A stretch of DNA of 64,000 nucleotides from Verrucomicrobiota bacterium (GTDB taxonomy: Bacteria; Verrucomicrobiota; Verrucomicrobiia; Chthoniobacterales; Terrimicrobiaceae), in NCBI GenBank assembly GCA_026398255.1, contig JAPLTG010000035.1, positions 39,040 to 103,039 of the forward strand, given 5' to 3'. A program made the translations under genes and the position numbers. Below the pieces are notes generated by a model. That model was given only the letters and a program-made list of their open reading frames with translations, was not told where the DNA came from and did not search any database. Numbering within the stretch: the first letter of the stretch is position 1; each line of letters starts with the position of its first letter. Below, in pieces: positions 17,734 to 25,446 of the stretch.

Positions 17734-19235
17734 GCACCGTCAGCCCGTTACTTTTTCTCATCCTCATTCCGCTGGTCGCAGCCGTTCTCGTGATGCTGGG
17801 TGGAAAATCCCGCACCGTCTCGCTCTTCGCATCGGCCTCGAATTTGATCCTGTTGCTCGTGTTGGCCACGAAATTCCGCCCCTCCGAGGCCGGCTTCCAA
17901 TTTGTTTCCAGCTTCCCGGTCGTTCCCCAACTCGGGATCAATTTCATCCTCGGTGCGGATGGTCTCAGCTTCGTTATGCTTTTCCTCTCCACCGCCGTCA
18001 CACTGGCCGCCGTTGCGGTGGCCCGTCCTCCGGTGGAAAACGACCGCTGGTTCTACATCAGCCTTCTCATGATTTCGGCGGGCGTCATTGGCGCCTTCGC
18101 CTCCGTGGATGTGTTTCTTTTCTACATGTTCCACGAGCTCGCGCTCATCCCGACCTTCCTGTTGATCGGCATCTGGGGCTCCGGGGACCGCCAAGCCGCC
18201 GCGTGGAAAGCCACCATTTACCTTGCGACCGGCAGCTTCGTTCTCCTTCTCGGCCTGATCGGGCTTTACCTCCTCCAGCCCCTCGGCGACCGCAGTTTCG
18301 ACCTTCGCCACATCATCCAACTCGCCGAGACCGGCCTGATTCCTGACAACCCGATTGTCTATCTCCTCCTGCTCTTCGGATTTGGAACCCTCGTCTCGCT
18401 CTTTCCTTTCCACACCTGGGCGCCCCAAGCCTACGCCAGCGCGCCCGCCCCGGCAGCGATGCTCCACGCCGGCGTCCTCAAAAAATTCGGCCTCTACGGT
18501 CTCATCCGGATCTGCGCCCCCGTCTTCCCCGAGTCGATCCAAGCCCTGCTCCCTCTGCTGCTCGTCCTGATCGTCGGCAACATCCTCTATGTCGGGTATG
18601 TGACGATCGCCCAGCGCAAGCTCGACACCATGCTCGGCTACTCGAGCGTCATGCACATGGGTTACATTTTCCTCGGCTTCGCCGCGCTCAATGTCGTGAG
18701 TCTCACCGGTGCCTCCCTCATGCTTCTCAGTCATGGGTTGACTGTTGCCCTCTTGTTCGCCCTCTGCGGGGAAATTCGCGAGCGCACCGGCACGTTGGAA
18801 TTTTCGGAACTCGGCGGCATCGCCCGCGCCACGCCACGCCTTGGCCTTGCCTTCGGCTTCGCCGCGATGGCCTCAGTCGGACTTCCCGGCTTCATCGGGT
18901 TCGCCTCGGAGTTGATGGTTTTCTTTGGAGCCTTCGTCGGACAACCCACCGAAATGCGTGGTCAAACCGCAGCCGCCGCCGAGGTTTTTCGATTCAACTC
19001 GATCCAAATCGTCACCATCTGCGCCGTCTGGGGCATCGTCATTTCCGCGATCTACATGCTCCGCGCTTACCGCAAGATTTTCATGGGCCCATTGCCCGAA
19101 CGCTGGTCGCGTCTGCCTGACCTCGCTGGTCTGCCCCGCGTGGCCGTCGTGCTTCTCATCGGCGTCATGCTCTTCTACGGATTCTTCCCGCAACTTCTCG
19201 TGAACCTCGTCACTCCCGCCCTGCTTCAGCCATGA
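17730..19235 (+). CDS. nuoM: NADH-quinone oxidoreductase subunit M
   Basis: NuoM is the middle antiporter-like pump of complex I. The start MSTVSPLLFLILIPL at 17730 overlaps the nuoL stop as ATGA; the frame stays open upstream inside nuoL. The 501-residue product has the FHELALIPTFLLIGIWG stretch with the conserved membrane glutamate near residue 135 and the FPFHTWAPQAYASAPAPAA segment near residue 225. The pumping lysines are expected in those helices. nuoN follows with another 4-nt overlap. Confidence 0.96.
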   Translation: MSTVSPLLFLILIPLVAAVLVMLGGKSRTVSLFASASNLILLLVLATKFRPSEAGFQFVSSFPVVPQLGINFILGADGLSFVMLFLSTAVTLAAVAVARPPVENDRWFYISLLMISAGVIGAFASVDVFLFYMFHELALIPTFLLIGIWGSGDRQAAAWKATIYLATGSFVLLLGLIGLYLLQPLGDRSFDLRHIIQLAETGLIPDNPIVYLLLLFGFGTLVSLFPFHTWAPQAYASAPAPAAMLHAGVLKKFGLYGLIRICAPVFPESIQALLPLLLVLIVGNILYVGYVTIAQRKLDTMLGYSSVMHMGYIFLGFAALNVVSLTGASLMLLSHGLTVALLFALCGEIRERTGTLEFSELGGIARATPRLGLAFGFAAMASVGLPGFIGFASELMVFFGAFVGQPTEMRGQTAAAAEVFRFNSIQIVTICAVWGIVISAIYMLRAYRKIFMGPLPERWSRLPDLAGLPRVAVVLLIGVMLFYGFFPQLLVNLVTPALLQP

Positions 19236-20677
19236 TCGATCCCGTTTTTCTGGAAGTCAGCGTCGTCGTCCTGGGAATTTTTCTGCTCATGGCCGAGGCA
19301 TTCGGTCTCGCGAAGGAAAAATCCACCCTCGCCTGGTGGGCCATCGGCGGCCTCGCCGCAGTTTTCATTGGCACATTTTTCATCGGCCCAAACTCCAACA
19401 GCTTTGAGGTGTCGGGTTTCTATGTGGTGGATGGCCTTTCTCTGTTCTTCAAACGCTTCGTCCTCATCTCCACGATTTTGGTGCTGGTGATGTCGGTGGA
19501 CTACTTGCCGATCGTTCAGCGTCTGGTTCCCGCCGAGCGGCCCGGCGCCGGCTCCGGCGAGTTTTTTATCCTGCCCGTCTTCACCTGTGCGGGGCTCATG
19601 TGGATGGTTTCGGCCACCGACTTCATCATGATTTTCTGCGCGCTCGAGCTCGTTACGATCTCGTTCTACATCCAAGTCGCCTACCTCCGCCGGAGCATGT
19701 CCAGCCTCGAAGCAGGCACGAAATACCTCATCCTCGGCGCGCTCTCGACCGGCTTCTTGGTTTACGGAATCACCTGGTTTTTTGGAGCCACTGGCCAAAC
19801 AAACCTCGTCGCCATCCGTGAGGTCCTACCCCTCATTCCCGTCGCGAACCATCCCGCCATCCTCTTTGGCCTCGCGCTCGTCCTCGTCGCTCTCGGATTC
19901 AAAATCGCCGCCGTGCCGTTCCAATTCTGGGTGCCCGATGTGTATCAAGGCGCGCCCACGCCCGTCACCGCCTACCTCGCCGTGGCATCCAAAGCCGCTG
20001 GCTTCCTCGTGCTGATCCGAGTCCTCGAGCCGTTCTTCACCGTTCCCTCTTTCCAAAACAAGTTGTTCCTCGCGCTCGTCCTTCTTGCCCTGCTGACCCT
20101 GGTCTTCGGCAACCTCGCCGCCATTCCTCAGACAAATTTCAAGCGCCTCCTCGGATACTCCAGCATCGCCCATGCCGGCTACCTCCTCATGGGCCTCGCC
20201 GCGATCGGTGACGCCTTCGCCGGAGGCGCCGTGGTCTTTTACCTCTCCGGGTATTTGCTCATGACCTTCCTCGCCTTCCTGATTTTGGTGCCTGTCACGA
20301 AAGCCTCCGGGGGGGATGACATCGCCCATTTCAACGGCCTCGCCCGCCGCTCTCCCGGCCTCGCGCTCGCCATGCTCATCGCCGCCGCCTCCCTCGCCGG
20401 TGTGCCGTTCACGGTCGGGTTCTTCGGGAAGTTTTTCATCTTCGAAGCCGCCATGAATCAAGGGCTCTACCTCCTCGTTCTCGCGGGCATCGTGACCGTC
20501 GCCAGCGGCTTCTACTACTACTTCAAAGTCATCCGCGCCATGTATTGGCAGCCCGCTCCAGAGGATGCCGGCCCCGTTGCCATCACCAAAACCTCCTCGG
20601 TGGCCATCTTCATCCTCGCAATGCTCATTCTCATCCTCGGCGTCTACCCCCAACTCCTGATCGGAATGCTCCCCTGA
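19232..20677 (+). CDS. nuoN: NADH-quinone oxidoreductase subunit N
   Basis: NuoN is the third antiporter-like subunit of complex I. The 481-residue protein starts MIDPVFLEVSVVVLGIFLLM and overlaps nuoM by 4 nt. FCALELVTISFYIQVAYLRR near residue 130 carries the conserved glutamate, and VPFQFWVPDVYQGAPTPV near residue 230 is the family signature. GFFGKFFIFEAAM is present near residue 395. It closes the nuoI-N operon; the Nudix gene begins 17 nt later and may be co-transcribed. Confidence 0.95.
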   Translation: MIDPVFLEVSVVVLGIFLLMAEAFGLAKEKSTLAWWAIGGLAAVFIGTFFIGPNSNSFEVSGFYVVDGLSLFFKRFVLISTILVLVMSVDYLPIVQRLVPAERPGAGSGEFFILPVFTCAGLMWMVSATDFIMIFCALELVTISFYIQVAYLRRSMSSLEAGTKYLILGALSTGFLVYGITWFFGATGQTNLVAIREVLPLIPVANHPAILFGLALVLVALGFKIAAVPFQFWVPDVYQGAPTPVTAYLAVASKAAGFLVLIRVLEPFFTVPSFQNKLFLALVLLALLTLVFGNLAAIPQTNFKRLLGYSSIAHAGYLLMGLAAIGDAFAGGAVVFYLSGYLLMTFLAFLILVPVTKASGGDDIAHFNGLARRSPGLALAMLIAAASLAGVPFTVGFFGKFFIFEAAMNQGLYLLVLAGIVTVASGFYYYFKVIRAMYWQPAPEDAGPVAITKTSSVAIFILAMLILILGVYPQLLIGMLP

Positions 20678-20693
20678 TCCCGCGTCCTCCGGC

Positions 20694-21170
20694 ATGGATG
20701 ACTACTGGAAAACCTGGGAACCCCGCGAGCGAGCCACCCTTTGTTTTCTGATTCAGGAAGGGCAAATTCTGCTCATCCGAAAAAAGCGCGGGCTCGGAGC
20801 GGGAAAAATCAACGGCCCCGGCGGCCGCATCGAGCCTGGCGAGGAACCCCACGAATGCGCCGTGCGCGAAACCTCCGAAGAAGTCGGCCTGACTCCGCGG
20901 AATGTCCAAAGCCGAGGCGAACTCCACTTCCAATTCGCCGACGGCTACAGCCTTCACTGCGCCGTTTTTGTCGCCCACGAATTCACCGGCGACCTCATCG
21001 AAACCGATGAAGCGCTCCCGATCTGGACCCCATTAGACAGCATCCCCTACGACGAAATGTGGGCCGACGACATCCACTGGCTCCCCGGCGTCATCGCAGG
21101 CGGCACTTTCCGAGGCTACTTCCACTTCGACGGCGAAAAAATGCTCTCCAAGCACCTGCTCTGGGAGTGA
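20694..21170 (+). CDS. Nudix hydrolase, MutT/MTH1-like
   Basis: The 158-residue protein has a complete Nudix box G-x5-E-x7-REUxEExGU, read as GGRIEPGEEPHECAVRET followed by SEEVGL, at about residues 42-66. The segment before it, RKKRGLGAGKINGPGG, closely resembles the MTH1-type 8-oxo-dGTP diphosphatases. Removal of oxidised purine nucleotides is the likely role. It follows nuoN by 17 nt, so read-through from the complex I operon is possible. Confidence 0.88.
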   Translation: MDDYWKTWEPRERATLCFLIQEGQILLIRKKRGLGAGKINGPGGRIEPGEEPHECAVRETSEEVGLTPRNVQSRGELHFQFADGYSLHCAVFVAHEFTGDLIETDEALPIWTPLDSIPYDEMWADDIHWLPGVIAGGTFRGYFHFDGEKMLSKHLLWE

Positions 21171-21370
21171 AACGAACGCCAAAATGCGACCAGCTTTGAC
21201 CGCACGCTGGAATGCAACACCACGGAGCAGGCGAATCTGCTTGCTCTCTCTCTGAAGCAAAGATTATTAATCTCTCCCTAGTGAACGATTGAAACTGGCT
21301 TCTTATTGAAGGCGGCGTTAGATATTCAGATTCAATTTTTAATCTGTTTCAAATTGTAAATCATGATTTT

Positions 21371-21445
21371 GCGCGATTAGCTCAGTGGTAGAGCGCTTGC
21401 TTCACACGCAAGAAGTCGCAGGTTCGAACCCTGCATCGCGCACCA
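21371..21445 (+). tRNA. tRNA-Val (CAC)
   Basis: The cloverleaf is complete: acceptor GCGCGAT/ATCGCGC, D-arm GCTC/GAGC, anticodon stem CTTGC/GCAAG with loop TTCACAC (anticodon CAC), and T-arm GCAGG/CCTGC with loop TTCGAAC. The 3' CCA is encoded. The 75-nt gene sits in an AT-rich gap after the Nudix gene, where several weak promoter-like hexamers lie upstream. Confidence 0.96.
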
Positions 21446-21575
21446 TTTTTTTGTTCCCTAACCTTTGAATTGGCTTGCCGAGTTCCGCGAATTTTCTTGG
21501 CTGCATGGGCCTTTCCGTCGGGGCTGAGACGGCTCCCTGAGGAGCAGTCTATTTCTTGACGGAAGACGGGTGAAA

Positions 21576-22763
21576 TTAACGCCGACGTATTCGGTTTCGG
21601 AGCGGCTGGAGCCTGGAGGGGCTGCGGCGTGGCGGGTGGTTTTGAGATGTTGTCAGGGCTCGGACGCTTTCCAGTTGGCTCACGAGTGGGGCATCGCGCT
21701 CGGTGACGAAGTTGACCACGAGCCCAGGCCGGCCCGCGCGGGCGGTGCGTCCGACCCGATGCAGGTAATTTTCCATCTGCTGCGGCAAGTGATAGTTGAT
21801 CACTCGCCCGACATGATCGACATCCAGCCCGCGCGAGGCCAGATCGGTCGAAACGAGCAAATCCACGGTCCCCTCGCGGAAGAGTTTCAGGTTCTGCCGG
21901 CGCTCCACTTTATCCATTTCACCACGATAAATCACACAAGCGATGTTCGCGGCGGCGAGTTGGGCGGCGAGCTTGTCGCATTGCTCTCTCGTGTTCGTGA
22001 ACAGGATCGTTCCGCCCTCCACTTTCTTTTTGAGCAACCGCTCCAGCAGCGGGAAGCGCTGACCATCAATGACGAGCTGCTGCAAGGTCGTGAGTGTCGG
22101 GACGACTCGATGGCTCCCCGCGCTCCGAATCACTTCGGCTCCAGAAAATAAATCGGCAATGAGTTTTTCCACCGCTGGCGAGACGGTCGCCGAGAACAAG
22201 GCGAGTTGACGCTTTTGCGGAGAAGCCTGGATGATTTTTGTGACATCGGGCAGGAACCCGTGATCCAGCATCTGGTCGGCTTCGTCGAGGATCAGCATTC
22301 GCACATCGTCCAAATCCACAAGCCGCCTCTCGAGCATTTGCACAAGCCGTCCAGGCGTTGCCACGAGAATCTCAAAGGCCCCGGCCAGCCCTCGCTTTGC
22401 CACTTCCGTGGTGGTGCCGCCAAGCACCGATCGAACGCGGAGACGCGTCGTGTGCGTGAATGGCTTGAAGGCTTTCGTCACCTGCTCACCGAGTTCCCGT
22501 GTTGGAACAACCACGAGCGCCCTCGGCCGTGCAGAAAGCCTAATCGCATCCCCAGCGATTTCGAGACTTTTGATGTGGTGCATTGCGGGCAATGCATAAG
22601 CCAGCGTCTTTCCGCTCCCGGTCTCTGCGATACCCACGATCGAGCGCCCGCCGAGAAGCGCCGGGATCGCCCGCGCTTGAATTTCCGTGGGACGCAAAAT
22701 CTGCTTTTCCACCAGAGTTTCCTGCAAAGTGGTCAGTAGAGCGAATTCAGTAAAAGTATTCAT
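21576..22763 (-). CDS. DEAD-box ATP-dependent RNA helicase (RhlE-like)
   Basis: This RNA-unwinding ATPase has 395 residues from MNTFTEFALLTTLQETLV at 22763; a start at 22796 would add 11 residues. The Q-motif region PTEIQARAIP is followed by Walker A AETGSGKT, PTRELG, the DEAD motif LDEADQML, SAT in FSATVS, and the C-terminal motifs STDLASRGLD and HRVGRTARAG. The C-terminus ends in a short basic tail rich in Pro and Arg. It is likely to act in RNA structure remodelling, ribosome assembly or mRNA decay. It is monocistronic and faces tRNA-Val tail-to-tail. Confidence 0.93.
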   Translation of the reverse strand: MNTFTEFALLTTLQETLVEKQILRPTEIQARAIPALLGGRSIVGIAETGSGKTLAYALPAMHHIKSLEIAGDAIRLSARPRALVVVPTRELGEQVTKAFKPFTHTTRLRVRSVLGGTTTEVAKRGLAGAFEILVATPGRLVQMLERRLVDLDDVRMLILDEADQMLDHGFLPDVTKIIQASPQKRQLALFSATVSPAVEKLIADLFSGAEVIRSAGSHRVVPTLTTLQQLVIDGQRFPLLERLLKKKVEGGTILFTNTREQCDKLAAQLAAANIACVIYRGEMDKVERRQNLKLFREGTVDLLVSTDLASRGLDVDHVGRVINYHLPQQMENYLHRVGRTARAGRPGLVVNFVTERDAPLVSQLESVRALTTSQNHPPRRSPSRLQPLRNRIRRR

Positions 22764-23178
22764 CAATCCCCTGCCTATATTCCTACTTCCTGCCAATGAA
22801 GAGGCAATATCCCGACAGGCTGGATTTTTTTCTGCCGACCTTGGCGTGGTTCTTTCGGATTGCGCCGGCCATTCTTCGCCTCCACCTCTCCCTGCCCCCG
22901 AAACATCAACTGGTTTCTCGTCACGATTGCCGGCCGCCGCGCGAGCAGAGCTACGCCAATGTGCAAGGATTGCAGGCCATACAATACTACGAGATGGAGG
23001 GGCCGGTCGACCGCTTCACCGCCCCCACGCTGGATGCTATTCGTCAGGCGTTGCGCAAAGCGAATCGTCGGAATAGCGGCTTTCAAGCACGGTGATGCTG
23101 GAGCGGAAAAGTGGCATAAAATTGCCAAACACGAAAAACGGCGAAATGATTTTTCTTGGATAAACCGCTGGGGGAGAG
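22764..23178 (+). other. 415-nt gap with no confident gene
   Basis: Overlapping open frames exist on both strands (for example a 99-codon plus frame from 22796 and a 117-codon minus frame to 23128). None has a recognisable family, a good ribosome-binding site or a protein-like composition throughout. The end of the plus frame, TLDAIRQALRKANRRNSGFQ, looks the most protein-like. I treat the gap as unannotated, perhaps holding a degraded gene and the helicase promoter. Confidence 0.4.
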
Positions 23179-23255
23179 TGGTGCAGCCGGAAAGACTCGA
23201 ACTTTCAACCTTCTGATCCGTAGTCAGATGCTCTATCCAATTGAGCTACGGCTGC
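23179..23255 (-). tRNA. tRNA-Arg (ACG)
   Basis: On the minus strand the acceptor stem is GCAGCCG/CGGCTGC and the D-arm GCTC/GAGC. The anticodon stem is TCTGA/TCAGA with loop CTACGGA, giving anticodon ACG (A34 expected to be edited to inosine). The T-arm is GAAAG/CTTTC with loop TTCGAGT. CCA is encoded at the 3' end. The gene is 77 nt, with a strong promoter-like sequence upstream. Confidence 0.96.
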
Positions 23256-23273
23256 TTTTAGGAAAGGGTGAGT

Positions 23274-23302
23274 ATTAAAGGGAAGAATTTCATTGGAGTC
23301 AA
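23274..23302 (-). promoter_or_regulatory. sigma-70 promoter for tRNA-Arg
   Basis: On the minus strand TTGACT (23302-23297) and TTTAAT (23279-23274) are separated by exactly 17 nt. Each matches five of six consensus bases. The predicted start would fall about ten bases before the tRNA 5' end at 23255. This is the clearest vegetative promoter seen in the window. Confidence 0.7.
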
Positions 23303-23361
23303 TCGGCAAGTTGCGGGTGGTGGAAAAAATGTGCGCGGCGATGAGGTGGTGGTCGTATGGA

Positions 23362-24324
23362 ATGGACGACATGAATGCGAATTTTCCGGATGGGTTGTTG
23401 GGGGCGCTGGCGGCGGATGCGGTTTCGATGCCGGTGCATTGGTATTATGATCGCTCGGCTTTGGTGCGGGACTATGGGTTTGTGGATCGGTATCTGGCTC
23501 CGAAGTCGCCTCACGCGGATAGCATTTTGTGGAGGTCGAGCTATGTGCCGTTGAACGAGCGGGGGAATATCCTCCGTGAGCAGGCTCAATACTGGGGACA
23601 GCGTGGCGTTCATTATCACCAGTTCCTCGCGGCGGGGGAAAACACGCTGAATTTTCAGTTGGCGTTGGAGTTGTTCCGGATGGTGCGGGAGGCCGGGAAA
23701 TATGATCCAGCGGTTTGGTTGGATCACTACATCGATTTCATGCTGACGCCGGGAAAGCATCGCGACACCTATTTGGAGGAATATCACCGCGGGTTTTTCA
23801 CCAATCTGGCGCGGGGAAAAAAGCCGGGGGCCTGCGGCGTGGATGATGTCCACATCGGGGGATTGGCGCAGGTGCCGGCTTTGATTTCGGCGGTGGGTGC
23901 TGGGCATCCTGGGTTGATTGAGTTGGTCGAGACCCATGTGTCGCTCACGCACAAAAACCGCGATGTGATCCGGGCGGCGATCTGCCTGGCAAGAATTCAT
24001 GCTGCATTGGCGGCGGGCAGTCCCTTGAGGGATGCGATTCTTGAGCACGCCAGCGACTCTATTTCTGCTAAAAAAATTACAAAGTGGATCACGGAGGAGG
24101 ATGGCGTGGTGGTGGGGCGAATTTTGAGTCCGGCATGTTACATCCAGGATGCTTTTCCTGCGTCACTTTATCTGGCTTGGAAATATGCGGGGGACTTCTC
24201 CGGGGGCATCATCGCGAATGCGAATGTGGGTGGCGACAATTGCCATCGCGGGGCGGTGGTGGGCTCGTTGCTGGGGGTGGCGAATGGGGTTCCTGCGAGA
24301 TGGTCCGAGGGTTTGGTGGGGTAG
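23362..24324 (+). CDS. ADP-ribosylglycohydrolase family protein, variant metal motif
   Basis: The family removes ADP-ribose from proteins or small molecules with a dinuclear magnesium site in an all-alpha fold. From MDDMNANFPDGLLGALAADA at 23362 the product is 320 residues; starts at 23293 or 23371 are possible. The N-terminal DGLLGALAADAVSMPVHW and the C-terminal VGGDNCHRGAVVGSLLGVAN match the ARH framework. The usual GGDTDT metal-binding element is changed to GGDNCHRG, so metal use or activity may differ. Its substrate is unknown. It stands alone downstream of the divergent tRNA-Arg. Confidence 0.78.
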   Translation: MDDMNANFPDGLLGALAADAVSMPVHWYYDRSALVRDYGFVDRYLAPKSPHADSILWRSSYVPLNERGNILREQAQYWGQRGVHYHQFLAAGENTLNFQLALELFRMVREAGKYDPAVWLDHYIDFMLTPGKHRDTYLEEYHRGFFTNLARGKKPGACGVDDVHIGGLAQVPALISAVGAGHPGLIELVETHVSLTHKNRDVIRAAICLARIHAALAAGSPLRDAILEHASDSISAKKITKWITEEDGVVVGRILSPACYIQDAFPASLYLAWKYAGDFSGGIIANANVGGDNCHRGAVVGSLLGVANGVPARWSEGLVG

Positions 24325-24332
24325 TTTTTTTC

Positions 24333-24410
24333 AGGAGGGCCCTGCTTGTCAGGGCCGGGCCGGCGTGTTTGCGCGAGCCTCACCAGAATCGACAAGCGTG
24401 TCCCTCCTCG
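24333..24410 (+). repeat. palindromic repeat element, copy A (intergenic)
   Basis: This 78-nt element begins AGGAGGGCCCTGCTTGTCAG and ends GACAAGCGTGTCCCTCCTCG. The ends are inverted copies of each other with a few mismatches. It lies between the ARH-like gene and queA, both of which end here. A second copy of the same aligned length lies inside menD at 53938-54017. The central part differs between the copies while the ends are conserved, as in mobile palindromic elements. It may also serve as a bidirectional terminator here. Confidence 0.85.
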
Positions 24411-24459
24411 CGAGGCGTGGGACCATGCTGGTGGGGTTGCGAGAGTCTTGTGAGGGAGG

Positions 24460-25437
24460 TCAGTCGGTGAGGAACATGCAGTCGCCGTAGGAGAAGAAAC
24501 GGTATCGCTCGCGGACGGCTTCGGCGTAGGCGGTCTGGATGAGTTCCCGTCCGGCGAAAGCGCTCACGAGCATCAGAAGGGTGGATCCGGGGAGGTGGAA
24601 ATTGGTGAGGAGCGCGCCGGTGTGTTGGAACTGGTAGGGAGGATGAATGAAAATGCGGGTCGTGCCGGAACACGGCTGGATGGGCCCGGGGGGCTGGGAT
24701 TCCAGCACGCGGGTGACGGTGGTGCCGACGGCGACGATACGACGGGCGCTCTGGAGGGAGAGGGCGGTCTCGGGAGGCATGGAGTAGGATTCCTCGTGCA
24801 TTTCGTGGTCCTCGAGGCGGTCGGTTTTGACGGGGAGAAAGGTGCCGGCGCCAACATGCAGGGTGAGAAATGTGTGGGGAATCGTGGCGAGGATTTCGGG
24901 AGTGAAATGCAGGCCTGCTGTGGGTGCGGCCACGGAGCCGGGGGAGTTGGCATAGACGGTCTGGTAGCGTTCATCATCGGCCGAGTCGGCAGCGCGCTTG
25001 AAGTAGGGGGGCAGTGGCATGTGACCGTGGGTCTCGAGATCGGGGGGCGAGTCGAATCTCATGATGCGTTCGCCGCCGGGGAGGATTTCCAAAACCTCGG
25101 CGGAAGTTCCCGCAATCGGAATACGGGTGCCGACGCGAAGTTTGCGGCCGGGTTTGCAGAGGCATTTCCAGCGCGAGTCCCCGAGATTTTCGAGGAGGAA
25201 AACCTCGATGCCCAGAGGCTCGGCGAGGAGTCGGGCTTTGATGACCCGCGAGTTGTTCAGCGTCACCAAATCGCCTTCAAGAAGGTGACTTGGAAAGTCG
25301 CGGAAAGTTTGGTGTTCGATCACTCCCGTTTTGCGGTGGATGACCATCATGCGCGAGTCGTCGCGCCGGAGGGCGGGGCGGTTGGCGATGAGTTCCGGGG
25401 GGAGATCGTATTGGTAGTCGCTAACGGATCCGGACAT
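24460..25437 (-). CDS. queA: S-adenosylmethionine:tRNA ribosyltransferase-isomerase
   Basis: QueA transfers and isomerises the ribosyl part of SAM onto preQ1 in tRNA to form epoxyqueuosine. The 325-residue protein starts MSGSVSDYQYDLPPELIANR, matching the family N-terminus YDLPxELIA. Other hallmarks are DLVTLNNSRVIKARL, GSVAAPTAGLHFTPEIL, LHVGAGTFLPVKTDRLEDH and TNFHLPGSTLLMLVSAFAG. The length is slightly below the usual 345. It follows the GH-GT fusion gene with a 9-nt gap and is probably co-transcribed with it. No other queuosine gene is present. Confidence 0.96.
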   Translation of the reverse strand: MSGSVSDYQYDLPPELIANRPALRRDDSRMMVIHRKTGVIEHQTFRDFPSHLLEGDLVTLNNSRVIKARLLAEPLGIEVFLLENLGDSRWKCLCKPGRKLRVGTRIPIAGTSAEVLEILPGGERIMRFDSPPDLETHGHMPLPPYFKRAADSADDERYQTVYANSPGSVAAPTAGLHFTPEILATIPHTFLTLHVGAGTFLPVKTDRLEDHEMHEESYSMPPETALSLQSARRIVAVGTTVTRVLESQPPGPIQPCSGTTRIFIHPPYQFQHTGALLTNFHLPGSTLLMLVSAFAGRELIQTAYAEAVRERYRFFSYGDCMFLTD

Positions 25438-25446
25438 CTCGAGGTG

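Noticed and set aside
21446..21575. A possible small gene between tRNA-Val and the helicase
   Set aside because: The gap is short, and no frame has a plausible start and ribosome-binding site.
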